Source of the DNA: Streptomyces sp. NA04227
GTDB lineage: Bacteria > Actinomycetota > Actinomycetes > Streptomycetales > Streptomycetaceae
Assembly (NCBI RefSeq): GCF_013364195.1
Contig: NZ_CP054918.1
Coordinates: 2,345,001-2,409,000, forward strand
DNA: 64,000 bases
Direction of reading: 5' to 3'
Positions 26,478-34,345 of this stretch are shown here, one piece after another. Position 1 is the first letter of the stretch. Every line of letters starts with the position of its first letter. The notes under the pieces were generated by a model. It made no database searches. It had not been told where the DNA came from and saw only the letters and a list, made by a program, of their open reading frames with translations. The position numbers and the translations under genes are program-made.

Positions 26478-27680
26478 ATGGTCGCCCCCGATCTCCCCAT
26501 GGGAGACCGAGTCAGGCACTACCGCGGCTCTCGGCGCCAGGACGTTCTGGCCGGGCTGGTCGGTATCAGCCCCGATTACCTGTCTCAGATCGAACGAGGC
26601 CTCAAGGTCCCTTCCTTGCCCATCCTCCACGCCCTCGCGCAAGAGCTGGGAGTACCAACCGCAGCACTGCTTGCCGAGGAGAGGCCGATGGCCGAGCCCA
26701 TCGCCGACACCACCGAGTCCGAGGTAGCACGCGCACTGCTCGGCTACGGCCCTCCCCGCAGCACTGCGCCCGATCCGCCAGCCGTACTACGAGAGCGGGT
26801 TGAGTCTGCGTGGCGTAGCTGGCAGAGCAGCCCCACCCGCTTCACGGAAGCCGCCACGGTGCTGCCGGACCTCATCGCGGACACTGAGCACGCCGTCCGA
26901 AAGGCCCGGACCCTGCCCGATGACGCCGCCCGTCGGGCCGTGCTGAGGGCCGCCGCCGACCTGTACTGCCTGCTTCGCTCGTACCTTCGCCGCACGGGCC
27001 GGGTCGACCTCGCGACTCTCGCTGCGGATCGGGCGATGCGGGCGGCCGAGGATGCCGACGATCCGCTACGGATCGCTGCGGCGCAGTGGAACCTTGGTCA
27101 CGTTCTCCTCGCCGCAGGCGACGCTGCGGAGGCCGAGGAGATGGCTCTGATGGCTGTCGAACAACTGGCGGCTCAGCAGATGGACGACGCAGACCGGACC
27201 GCGATGGCGGGCGCCCTGCATTTGGTGGCAGTTGTGGCGGCGGCGCGGCGCCGCAGGTGGTGGGAGGCACGCGACCGGCTTCGGCAGTACGCGGCGCCTG
27301 CGGCCCGCGCGGTGGCGGACAGCAGCAACGTGGCGTGGACGGTGTTCGGTCCTACCAACGTCGCGCTGCACGCTGTCTCGATCGAGATGGAGGCCGGGGA
27401 AGCGGGTGAAGCATTGCGTACGGCGGATGCCATCGACACGAGCGGACTTCCCTCGCTCGAAAGGGAGTTCACGTTCGGCCTGGAGGTGGCCCACTGTCAC
27501 AGTCTGCGCCGTGACGATGCTGCGGCTCTCCTCTCCCTGCTCGGCTTGGAGGCCGTCGCCCCCGAGGATCTCGCGCGTACGCCGCTAGCGCGGCAACTGA
27601 TCCTCACAGTGATTCGGCGTGCCCGTGCGATGCACGCGCGACAGGCCGAGCAACTCGCTTCGCGGATCGGGCTGGTGTGA
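26478..27680 (+). CDS. XRE-family regulator with TPR-like sensor domain
   Basis: 400 residues. The N-terminal helix-turn-helix (about 8-65, with ISPDYLSQIERGLKVPSL) binds DNA. The rest is a long run of helical TPR-like repeats (about 95-390), the layout of peptide- or ligand-sensing regulators such as the RRNPP type (by analogy). GGAGG precedes the ATG. It reads toward the small-protein/peptide/methyltransferase cassette (27749-30099) and is a good candidate for its regulator. Confidence 0.82.
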   Translation: MVAPDLPMGDRVRHYRGSRRQDVLAGLVGISPDYLSQIERGLKVPSLPILHALAQELGVPTAALLAEERPMAEPIADTTESEVARALLGYGPPRSTAPDPPAVLRERVESAWRSWQSSPTRFTEAATVLPDLIADTEHAVRKARTLPDDAARRAVLRAAADLYCLLRSYLRRTGRVDLATLAADRAMRAAEDADDPLRIAAAQWNLGHVLLAAGDAAEAEEMALMAVEQLAAQQMDDADRTAMAGALHLVAVVAAARRRRWWEARDRLRQYAAPAARAVADSSNVAWTVFGPTNVALHAVSIEMEAGEAGEALRTADAIDTSGLPSLEREFTFGLEVAHCHSLRRDDAAALLSLLGLEAVAPEDLARTPLARQLILTVIRRARAMHARQAEQLASRIGLV

Positions 27681-27694
27681 CCGAGCCTGCGGTT

Positions 27695-27717
27695 CACCCG
27701 AGCTGATAGTTCGGGTG
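27695..27717. terminator. Short hairpin after the XRE gene
   Basis: CACCCGA and TCGGGTG form a perfect 7-base-pair stem with a 9-base loop, 15 bases after the stop codon. It is weak and may allow read-through into the following genes. Confidence 0.45.
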
Positions 27718-27748
27718 GACCTACAGCCGCGTTCTTACTGTCTGTTCC

Positions 27749-27970
27749 ATGGAGACCACGGGATGTAGGGGTGACGGTGTATCGCTGCCCGACCCCCGCG
27801 CGCTGACCGATGGTCAGGTGCGCGGAGCGGAGTGCGTCGGATGCGGCACAGACCTGACGCGCGCGGCGTTCAAGGTAGATCTTGGACAGCAGCCCTACCC
27901 AGGGCCCGGTGCGCGATCGATGTGGTTCCCACGCGCCTGTCCGGGCTGCACGTTCGGGGGCGAGAGATGA
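27749..27970 (+). CDS. Small Cys-containing protein of the peptide cassette
   Basis: 73 residues. A CVGCG knuckle in the middle and ACPGC near the end form a likely four-cysteine zinc site. I know no function; similar tiny proteins follow XRE-TPR regulators in other Streptomyces (recalled). The ATG start is at 27749 and the stop overlaps the next start (ATGA), so it is coupled to the following gene. Confidence 0.6.
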   Translation: METTGCRGDGVSLPDPRALTDGQVRGAECVGCGTDLTRAAFKVDLGQQPYPGPGARSMWFPRACPGCTFGGER

Positions 27971-28308
27971 GCATCGAGACCGCTCGCCGCCCCTCAGACG
28001 CTGACGGCCTTCAAAGCGAGTACCGACGGCTCCTCGACCACCTGCATGAGTGCCAGGACTGCGGGACGTTTCCGCTGTGCGCCACAGGTGACCCGCTCAT
28101 GCGCGTCTTCCGCGACGCCCTCAGCACGGCCATGCGAGCCGCGTCTGCCCCTCCGCCCGAATCTGACCAGGAGCTGCCCATGCCAGTCTGCGCGCGCTGC
28201 GATCGCCCCATCAAGCCCGGGGAGGAAGAGACCGTCACGTTCGAGCGTGTCTCGGCCGCGCCTGTATCCGTGACTCGTCACAAGAGCCCCTGCCGCAAAC
28301 CGAAGTAA
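27967..28308 (+). CDS. Small zinc-ribbon-like protein of the peptide cassette
   Basis: 113 residues. The first half is helical (SEYRRLLDHLHECQDC with a following TFPLC, two Cys pairs), and the second half has CARCDRPIKPGEEE and ends with SPCRKPK. The cysteine spacing suggests one or two zinc ribbons. The function is unknown. It starts in an ATGA overlap with the 73-residue gene. Confidence 0.6.
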   Translation: MSIETARRPSDADGLQSEYRRLLDHLHECQDCGTFPLCATGDPLMRVFRDALSTAMRAASAPPPESDQELPMPVCARCDRPIKPGEEETVTFERVSAAPVSVTRHKSPCRKPK

Positions 28309-28609
28309 CCCACAGCCCCCGCACGCTCGGTCGCGTCTCCTACCCCGTGGCGCGGATGGTGTGCGGGCCCGAGCGGCTGCTCGACGGCGATCTGTGGAGA
28401 GCAGCCGCCCACCCACTACCGCCCCTGCCAGGACAACCGCTCTGGGGGTGGGCACCGAATCCTCACACCTGGCAGGGCCCCAATCCCCCCGCTCCGGCGA
28501 CCACGCCCCCCGGTTGCAGCCGGAGCGGGGCCGGGCGGCTGCCCGCCGCTGACCGGGCAGCCGCCCATCCACGCCCCGTGCCCAAGCAGGGCCGCAAAGA
28601 AGAGGACAC
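28309..28609. other. Gap before the peptide genes
   Basis: 301 bases. A plus-strand frame from GTG 28347 (PERLLDGDLWRAAAHP near its start) looks coding for about 35 codons and then turns into proline-rich, poorly biased sequence that runs into the start of the first peptide gene. I do not trust it as a gene; it may be a decayed one. The promoter of the peptide genes is expected here, but no clear boxes are visible. Confidence 0.4.
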
Positions 28610-28762
28610 ATGGAACGCACCGTGACCGCATTCGCATACGGCAGCAACGGAGGCGGCAAGAAGCCCGAACCCCAGCCCACCCCGACACCCGCCCCTGCCC
28701 CTGCCCCTGCCCCTGCCCCTGCCCCTGCCCCTGCCCCTGCCCCCAACCCGCCCACCAACTAG
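28610..28762 (+). CDS. Short proline-rich peptide 1 (candidate modified-peptide precursor)
   Basis: A 50-residue peptide: MERTVTAFAYGSNGGGKK, then a long Pro-Ala repeat from a GCCCCT hexamer array, ending APNPPTN. AGAGGA lies just before the ATG. No signal peptide. The Asn-Gly in SNGGG is the dipeptide most prone to forming succinimide/isoaspartate, the kind of site recognised by the methyltransferase family encoded two genes downstream. Peptide 2 shares the GGG region and the PNPP ending. Role as a precursor is inference from position, size and sequence. Confidence 0.6.
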   Translation: MERTVTAFAYGSNGGGKKPEPQPTPTPAPAPAPAPAPAPAPAPAPNPPTN

Positions 28763-28787
28763 GCAGATTCCAGGAAGGATCGACGAC

Positions 28788-28928
28788 ATGACACAGGCAC
28801 ACCTCGGCTCCCGCCAGCACGGCGGAGGCAGCGACCCGCTGCCCGGCGAGCCCTGGCCCGGTCCGCCCACGCCGCCGACGCCGGACGGTGGCCCCGGCGT
28901 CCCCAACCCGCCCAAGAAGGACCGCTGA
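28788..28928 (+). CDS. Short proline-rich peptide 2 (candidate modified-peptide precursor)
   Basis: A 46-residue peptide: MTQAHLGSRQHGGGSDPLPG, then Pro-rich sequence containing TPDGGPG and ending VPNPPKKDR. CAGGAAGGA precedes the ATG. The Asp-Gly in PDGG is a classic aspartimide-forming site. The next gene's TTG start follows the stop codon after one base, so peptide and methyltransferase are translationally coupled. It is the better candidate substrate of the two. No cysteines, signal peptide or known family. Confidence 0.65.
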   Translation: MTQAHLGSRQHGGGSDPLPGEPWPGPPTPPTPDGGPGVPNPPKKDR

Positions 28929-28929
28929 T

Positions 28930-30099
28930 TTGGCCTCCAACAGCCAGGCACGCCCCACCCACACCGGGCTGGGGCGTGCCCTCATGAGCGCAGGCATACT
29001 CACCCCCGACTGGGCGCCGTTTTACGCCGCCGTCCCCCGGAGCTTGTTCCTGCCCGAGACGATCTGGCCGTTCGACATGGACAAGGGCAGCAGCGTCACC
29101 GTCTCGCGCGCCACAGACCCCGAGACCTGGCAGGACTACGCACTCGCCGATGTCCCGATCGTCACCCAGTGGGACGACGGCGAGCACACCGGCCACGACC
29201 CCGGCACCGTCCCAACGTCCTCGGCCTCCATGCCCAGCGTCGTCTTCAGCATGCTGTCCGCCCTCGACGTACAGGCCGGGCACCGCGTCCTGGAGATCGG
29301 TACCGGCACCGGTTGGAGCGCTGCTCTGCTCGCCCACCGCCTCGGCCCCGGCAACATCACCACCCTGGAAGTCGACCCGGCCCTGAGCGAGAGGGCACGG
29401 GGCGCACTCCGCCGCGCCGGATACGCAGTGGGAGCGGTGTGCGCGGACGGCGCCCTCGGATACCCCCGGCGCGCCCCCTACCCGCGGATCATCGCGACGT
29501 GCGCAGTGCGCGCGATCCCACCTGCCTGGATCGAGCAGTGCGCACCCGGGGGCGTCATCGTCACCCCCTGGGGCACGCACTGGGGCAACGGTGACGCAGT
29601 GGTCAAGCTCGTGACCGCAGCCAACGGCCGTAGCGCTACAGGGCATTTCGTCGGCCCGGTCGAGTTCATGAAGCTGCGCGACCAGCGGCAGCCACCCGTC
29701 CAGCACAAGGACTACGTCACCCCCGACGCCGAGCGCGAGGAGAGAACCAGCAGCCTGACCGCGGACGAGTTCCTCGGCGACCGCTTCGACCCTCTTCAGT
29801 TCGCCCTCGGCCTACGTGTCCCGCAGTGCGTTCGCGTCGTGGCCACGCCTGAGGACGGACGGCAGCCGGTGTGGCTGTACAGCCTCGCGGACCGCTCCTG
29901 GGCCTGCGCCCTCTTCAAGGGACAGCAGCCCACCCAGGTCTGGGAGTCCGGACCGCGCCGCCTGTGGGCCGAGGTCGAGAGCTCATGCGCATGGTGGAAC
30001 AGCCACGGCAAGCCCGCCCACGATCGGTTCGGGCTCACCGTCACACCACACGAGCAAACCGCCTGGCTCGACAGCCCGGACAACCACTGGCCTGTGTGA
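28930..30099 (+). CDS. PIMT-like SAM methyltransferase of a peptide cassette
   Basis: 389 residues. About residues 20-230 form a class I methyltransferase related to protein-L-isoaspartate O-methyltransferase: SMPSVVFSMLSAL, SAM loop VLEIGTGTGWSAALLA, the TLEVDP strand, and PYPRIIATCAVRAIP. The extra C-terminal domain of about 160 residues is of the kind seen in methyltransferases of ATP-grasp (graspetide) and related RiPP clusters (recalled). It probably methylates an Asp in a short peptide, which can then close to aspartimide. The TTG start at 28930 has AAGAAGGA upstream and sits one base after peptide 2; an ATG at 28984 is the alternative. No ATP-grasp, lanthipeptide or lasso enzyme is nearby. 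Confidence 0.8.
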   Translation: MASNSQARPTHTGLGRALMSAGILTPDWAPFYAAVPRSLFLPETIWPFDMDKGSSVTVSRATDPETWQDYALADVPIVTQWDDGEHTGHDPGTVPTSSASMPSVVFSMLSALDVQAGHRVLEIGTGTGWSAALLAHRLGPGNITTLEVDPALSERARGALRRAGYAVGAVCADGALGYPRRAPYPRIIATCAVRAIPPAWIEQCAPGGVIVTPWGTHWGNGDAVVKLVTAANGRSATGHFVGPVEFMKLRDQRQPPVQHKDYVTPDAEREERTSSLTADEFLGDRFDPLQFALGLRVPQCVRVVATPEDGRQPVWLYSLADRSWACALFKGQQPTQVWESGPRRLWAEVESSCAWWNSHGKPAHDRFGLTVTPHEQTAWLDSPDNHWPV

Positions 30100-30126
30100 G
30101 GCCCGGTGTCACCTATTTGGGCACCC

Positions 30127-30414
30127 CTAATCCCCGCACCGCTCCCAGAAGTCCGGAGTGCCGTGGGAGATCACGAGGCCGTACGACTCCACCAGCCCGC
30201 AGTCGTTCTGCTCGGTCCACTGGTAGGCGAGGACCGACCAGACCACGGCCACGATCACCGCCACCACGCCCGGCACGCTCCAGTGGGAGCGACCGTCGGG
30301 GCCTTCGCCTCCGTTGTGGGGCGGCCGTTGGGGCGGATCGTGCTTGGGGGGCTCCCAGTTCGGCCCGTTCCAGCCGGGAGGCCGCCACCCGCCCTCTCCC
30401 TCGTCGTTCGGCAT
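30127..30414 (-). CDS. Small single-pass membrane protein
   Basis: 95 residues: a proline/tryptophan-rich cytoplasmic N-terminus (GGWRPPGWNGPNWEPPKH), one membrane helix (VPGVVAVIVAVVWSVLAYQW), and a short outer segment with two cysteines (NDCGLVES to ERCGD). No family recognised. Convergent with the methyltransferase; probably the last gene of the island. Confidence 0.55.
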   Translation of the reverse strand: MPNDEGEGGWRPPGWNGPNWEPPKHDPPQRPPHNGGEGPDGRSHWSVPGVVAVIVAVVWSVLAYQWTEQNDCGLVESYGLVISHGTPDFWERCGD

Positions 30415-30675
30415 GCCTGTCAATATCCCGCGCACGTTCCGGCCGGTGCAGCTTGCAAACCGGCCAACTCCCCTGAGGCGAGTGGGGTTTGCTGCCCAGC
30501 TCACCTACGCCTTCCCAGCCGGACACTTCGGCGGGGGCGCCCGGCGCACAGCTCAACCACCGGAAAATGAGGAGGAGTTGACGAGGTTCGTGAAGGCGGA
30601 GTGAAGAATGTGAGGTAGCTTGTCGGTCTGCCGGGATCCAAGGGGGGTGCCCGGCTCTCGACCCGAGGAGTCTCC

Positions 30676-31125
30676 ATGTCTCGTATCCGTGCCGTTTTAC
30701 CTGCCGCAGCCGCCGTGTGCGCCGCGACGATCGCTCTCGTGCCGTCCCAGGCGCACGCCGCCAGTGCGATCCAGGTCCACAAGGTCCACTACGACAGCCC
30801 GGGCAGCGACCGGGGCGGCAACAGTTCGATCAACGGTGAGTACGTCGAGCTGAAGAACACCAGCCGTTCCGCGATCGAGCTGCGGGGCTACCGGATCAAG
30901 GACCAGTCCGGGCACTGGTACACGTTCCCGTCGTACCGGATCGGCGCGGGCAAGACCGTGAAGGTGCACACCGGCAAGGGCAGTACGAGCGCCGGGCATG
31001 TGTACCAGGGCCGCGGCTGGTACGTGTGGAACAACGACAAGGACACCGCCACCCTCTACAAGGGCAGCAGCTGGGCCGACTCGTGTGCGTACAACTCCAC
31101 CAAGGTCGACTACAAGATGTGCTGA
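30676..31125 (+). CDS. Secreted lamin-tail-domain protein
   Basis: 149 residues with a signal peptide (cleavage near AHAAS) and one lamin-tail (LTD) beta-sandwich: INGEYVELKNTSRSAIELRG, YRIKDQSGHWYTFP, WNNDKDTATLYKGS. LTD domains in bacteria occur in secreted or surface proteins and often accompany nucleases; here it is alone. The last two cysteines (SCAYN, KMC) may pair. GAGGAG precedes the ATG. Likely an extracellular structural or binding protein. Confidence 0.85.
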   Translation: MSRIRAVLPAAAAVCAATIALVPSQAHAASAIQVHKVHYDSPGSDRGGNSSINGEYVELKNTSRSAIELRGYRIKDQSGHWYTFPSYRIGAGKTVKVHTGKGSTSAGHVYQGRGWYVWNNDKDTATLYKGSSWADSCAYNSTKVDYKMC

Positions 31126-31350
31126 GCGGCCGCCTGACGCGCGCCCTCGGCGGCGGACGGCCTCCTTTCGCCCACGGGCGGGAGGAGGCCGTCCAGCGCC
31201 CGCTGAGCCCGCCCACCGAGCCCGCTCGCCGCCGGCCCGCCCGCCGCGCCTCCTCGGTGGGCCGACAGGGGCCCGGGTGACCTCGTATGAGCACGATCTC
31301 GTCGCCCCGACCACAACTCCGGAGCCCGGCGGGCACATACTGAGCGCACG

Positions 31351-31572
31351 ATGACGAAGCCCCCAGCGCCTCGGCGCCATCTGCCCACCAGCCCCTTCAA
31401 CGCTCCGGCCGCTCCCCCGGTCAAGGAGTTCGCGCTCGACGACCGCGTCTCGCACGACCAGTACGGCCTGGGCCGCGTGCTTCAGGTCGAGGAGGGGGTC
31501 GCGCTGCTCGTCGATTTCGGTTCCCGTCAGGTCCGCGTCCTCAGCCCGTACACGAGACTGCACAAGCTCTGA
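31351..31572 (+). CDS. Small Tudor-like (UvrD/PcrA tail-type) protein
   Basis: 73 residues: a proline-rich, disordered start and then a compact beta domain, DDRVSHDQYGLGRVLQVEEG to VRVLSPYTRLHKL. The pattern V-H-x-x-Y-G-x-G-x-V resembles the Tudor-like tail of UvrD/PcrA helicases and CarD-type domains, which contact RNA polymerase. A link with transcription or repair is therefore possible. ATG start at 31351 without a strong ribosome-binding site. Confidence 0.65.
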   Translation: MTKPPAPRRHLPTSPFNAPAAPPVKEFALDDRVSHDQYGLGRVLQVEEGVALLVDFGSRQVRVLSPYTRLHKL

Positions 31573-31740
31573 TCACCGGGCCGCGCCACGGCCCGCCGAC
31601 CGCCGCACGCCCACCGGAGACCGGCCCTCGTCCGGCAGCGGTCTCCGGGCAGTCCCCGAGCAGCACCCGAGCACTACCCGACCCCGAGCAGTACCCGAGC
31701 AGCCACCGCACCCGTACCGCCCCCGTACCCCAAAAAACGG

Positions 31741-31791
31741 GACCGGGCCCGCACCTTTCGCAGTGAGACTGCGAGAGGTACGGGCCCGGTC
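31741..31791 (-). terminator. Terminator of the cold-shock gene
   Basis: A 24-base-pair stem with two G-U pairs and a GAG loop. Reading on the minus strand it is followed by CCGTTTTTTGGGG, giving a T-tract, so it is a strong intrinsic terminator for the csp gene. Confidence 0.92.
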
Positions 31792-31810
31792 GGGCAGTGC
31801 GCCGCGGCGA

Positions 31811-32014
31811 TTAGGCCGGGACGATGTTCTCCGCCTGCGGGCCCTTCTGACCCTGCGTGACGTCGAAGGTCACCGACTGGCCCTCGCGGAGCTCACGGAA
31901 GCCCTGGGTGGCGATGTTCGAGTAGTGGGCGAAGACGTCGGGGCCGCCACCCTCCTGCTCGATGAAGCCGAAGCCCTTTTCCGCGTTGAACCACTTCACG
32001 GTTCCCTTAGCCAT
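31811..32014 (-). CDS. Cold-shock protein (CspA family)
   Basis: 67 residues, a single cold-shock domain that binds single-stranded RNA/DNA. RNP1 (KGFGFI) and RNP2 (VFAHYS) are present. GGGAG precedes the ATG. The region upstream (32015-32417) is long and contains a hairpin at 32198-32228, consistent with the structured leaders of csp genes. One of several csp paralogues expected in a Streptomyces genome. Confidence 0.95.
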   Translation of the reverse strand: MAKGTVKWFNAEKGFGFIEQEGGGPDVFAHYSNIATQGFRELREGQSVTFDVTQGQKGPQAENIVPA

Positions 32015-32197
32015 GTGAATCTCCCTGAGTGTGAGGCAGTGCCGGAAATCCGCACCTCGCGGATTCCTCGTCGCCGCATTGAGCCCCACTCTCCGAAGGA
32101 TCCGCCGCCGATGGACTCCGACGCGCCGGACAAGGCCGGGGAGCGCCGGTGTGCATCGGTGGGATCCGAAAGACCCGGAAAGCCCGGAAAACAGTAA

Positions 32198-32228
32198 TGC
32201 GCCTGACGGAGCAATCCCATCAGGCGCA
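32198..32228. promoter_or_regulatory. Hairpin in the region upstream of csp
   Basis: TGCGCCTGA and TCAGGCGCA form a perfect 9-base-pair stem with a 13-base loop, 184-214 bases upstream of the csp start. It may be part of a long csp leader or a separate terminator. Apart from this and the terminator at 32285, the 403-base gap holds no gene. Confidence 0.5.
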
Positions 32229-32284
32229 CATAAAGTTCATGGGTACCAAAACTGCAACGCGGAAACCGTAGCATGCCCGGCAGT

Positions 32285-32313
32285 CCGGCCCCGCCGATTT
32301 ACGGCGGGGCCGG
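32285..32313. terminator. Terminator after the GH109-like gene
   Basis: A perfect 12-base-pair stem (CCGGCCCCGCCG / CGGCGGGGCCGG) with an ATTTA loop, 105 bases downstream of the minus-strand GH109-like gene. Confidence 0.8.
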
Positions 32314-32417
32314 GTCCCGTGGGGGGATCGGGGCGCGTGACCTCCCTCACGGTGGCGGCGGTGCCACCGGAACCGGCCGGAGGGGGCCGGAGGGGCGGGT
32401 GCGCCGGGCTGACCGGG

Positions 32418-33863
32418 TCAGCGCACCGGGGGCATGTCCAACGGCTTGGAGTCCAGGCCGGGGCGCTTGCCGACCCAGGAGCCGCGGGTGAAGTCCGGCA
32501 CCGCGACCGAACGGCCGCCCGCCTCAAGGGACTTGACGCTCAGCGGGACGGCCGAGCACCAGGCGGCGGAGTCGTAGACGTCGAAGTCGGGGACCAGGCC
32601 CGCGCGCATCGCCTGCACGATGCGCCACTGCATGATGTAGTCCATGCCGCCGTGGCCGCCGTTCTCGGCGTCCTCACCGTTCTTCACCCACAGCCAGTGG
32701 TCGTACTCCTTCTGGTACGCGGCGAAGCCGCGCCACTCGTGGCCGCTGTGGTCCGGCTCGAAGTAGATACGGGCGCCGGTCTCGTCGGTGCCGGTGTAGT
32801 CCTCGAAGATGCCGCGGCTGCCCGCGAGGGTGTTGATCCTGCTGTACGGGCGCGGGGAGCTGACGTCGTGCTCGGCGCGGATCAGCCTGCCGTTCTCGGT
32901 CTTGATCAGGCAGGTGGTGAGGTCGCCCTCGACGTAGGTCTCCTTCCAGGACGGGTGGCCCTTCGGCACGAAGCGCTCGCGGTAGTCGGCCAGGCCCTTG
33001 GGCTCGGTCGCGGTGGCGCTGAGCGTGGCGAAGCGGTCGCCGCGGTTGATGTCCATGGCCGCCGCGATCGGCGCGAGCCCGTGCATCGGGTAGAAGGACG
33101 CGCGGCTGCGGGTGTGCCACAGACGGCGCCAGGAGTCCGTGTAGTACGTGTCGGAGAACAGCAGCTCGCGCAGGTCGTGCAGGTAGCCGCCGTGGCCGTT
33201 GGTCAGCTCGCCGAAGGCGCCGTCGTGGGCCATCTTCAGCATGGCCAGCTCGTTGCGTCCGTAGCAGCAGTTCTCCGCGAGGATCAGGTGCTTACGGGTG
33301 CGCTCACTGGTGTCGACCAGGTCCCACAGCTCGTCCAGGCCGGTGGCGATGGGCAGTTCGACGGCGGCGTGCTTGCCCGCGAGCAGGGCGCCCTTGCCCT
33401 GCTCGTAGTGGAACTCCCAGGGCGTGGCGATGTAGACGAGGTCGATGTCCTCGCGCTTGAGGAGTTCCTTGTACGAGTCCGCCGTGCCGCCGAACTCCAG
33501 GGGCCGCGGCTTGCCCTCCGCGACCAGCTTGTCCGCGGTGCGCTTGGTGCGCTCCGGCCGGATGTCGCAGACCGCGGTGACCGTACAGCCGGGTATGACG
33601 GACCAGCCGACGGTCATGTCGTGACCGCGGTTGCCGAGGCCGATGACGCCGACACGGACGGTCTGCACGCCCTCGTACGGCACGTTGATCATGGACTTCT
33701 GGCCGCGCGCACGCCTGGGCGCGGCGGCGGCCTCAAGGGCGGTCGCGGCGGTGCCTGCCTTCGCGGGCGCAGCCTGGGCGGAGCCCATCCCGGCCGCGAG
33801 GGCACCCGTGGCGAGGGCACCACCCAGGACCAAACGGCGTGGGACAGCGGGGATTTCAGGCAT
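32418..33863 (-). CDS. Tat-exported GH109-like NAD-dependent oxidoreductase/glycosidase
   Basis: 481 residues. The N-terminus has a twin-arginine signal (VPRRLVLGGALATG, cleaved near AQA). The Gfo/Idh/MocA Rossmann domain follows, with VGVIGLGNRGHD for NAD, YIATPWEFHYEQG, and KHAAVELPIA. ENCCYGRNELAML and the MHGLAPIAAAMDI block are typical of GH109 enzymes, which remove alpha-linked N-acetylgalactosamine by an NAD redox mechanism. Export by Tat fits a protein that folds with its cofactor. AGGAGA precedes the ATG at 33863. A palindrome upstream (34016-34029) is a possible operator. Confidence 0.85.
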   Translation of the reverse strand: MPEIPAVPRRLVLGGALATGALAAGMGSAQAAPAKAGTAATALEAAAAPRRARGQKSMINVPYEGVQTVRVGVIGLGNRGHDMTVGWSVIPGCTVTAVCDIRPERTKRTADKLVAEGKPRPLEFGGTADSYKELLKREDIDLVYIATPWEFHYEQGKGALLAGKHAAVELPIATGLDELWDLVDTSERTRKHLILAENCCYGRNELAMLKMAHDGAFGELTNGHGGYLHDLRELLFSDTYYTDSWRRLWHTRSRASFYPMHGLAPIAAAMDINRGDRFATLSATATEPKGLADYRERFVPKGHPSWKETYVEGDLTTCLIKTENGRLIRAEHDVSSPRPYSRINTLAGSRGIFEDYTGTDETGARIYFEPDHSGHEWRGFAAYQKEYDHWLWVKNGEDAENGGHGGMDYIMQWRIVQAMRAGLVPDFDVYDSAAWCSAVPLSVKSLEAGGRSVAVPDFTRGSWVGKRPGLDSKPLDMPPVR

Positions 33864-34345
33864 CGGCGATCCGTCTCCTGTGAGTGGGGTGACTGGAGGG
33901 CAAGAGGGGTGGCTGGTGCAACAGGCCGACTGGTGTGAGGGCCGACTGGTGTGAGCCACATCGCAAGCACTGAAAACTGTCGCGGGGTTACCCGGTAGAT
34001 GTCAATAGACGCTCAAAACAAGCTTGTTTCAAACAGAAAACGTCATCCAGGGGGTGGTTCGGTACCGCTCTCCCCTTCTGTGACACCCCCTGCCACCCCT
34101 GATCACCAGCAACTCCCCGACTGAACTGGGCACCTCCACTGGCCAGTTCGGCCTCGAATCGCACGGATCCGAACAGAAACTCTCAACAGAGCGCGCCGAA
34201 GTACGCCGTAAGACACAGAGGAGCGCATACGAAAACGCGCGCGGAACGTGAACGAGCCCCTGCGCGGACCCTGCCGGCGGCGCGCGAGGGCACACCCGGG
34301 CCGCTCCATCCGCCCGTTGTCAGAGCCTCCTGACAGACTCACAAG
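33864..34345. other. Intergenic region between divergent GH109-like and SDR genes
   Basis: 482 bases with no convincing gene. It contains short direct repeats near 33895-33955 (GGCTGGTG, GCCGACTGGTGTGAG) and the AAACAAGCTTGTTT palindrome. Both genes must have their promoters here. Confidence 0.6.
34016..34029. promoter_or_regulatory. AT-rich palindrome upstream of the GH109-like gene
   Basis: AAACAAGCTTGTTT is a perfect 14-base palindrome in otherwise GC-rich DNA, 153 bases upstream of the GH109-like start. The form suits a dimeric LacI/GntR/ROK-type sugar regulator; which one is unknown. Confidence 0.5.

Noticed and set aside
28690..28745. CRISPR-like or structural repeat array
   Set aside because: It is a simple 6-base coding repeat giving Pro-Ala, without spacers.
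28930..30099. Ordinary housekeeping protein repair methyltransferase (pcm)
   Set aside because: It has a long C-terminal extension and sits coupled to a tiny peptide gene; housekeeping PIMT is about 200-220 residues and stands elsewhere. It remains the main alternative if peptides prove unconserved.
30100..30675. Right attachment site of the tRNA-His element
   Set aside because: I looked for a copy of the tRNA 3' end (GGGTTCAAGTCCCGTCAC) and found none here, so the right boundary cannot be placed.
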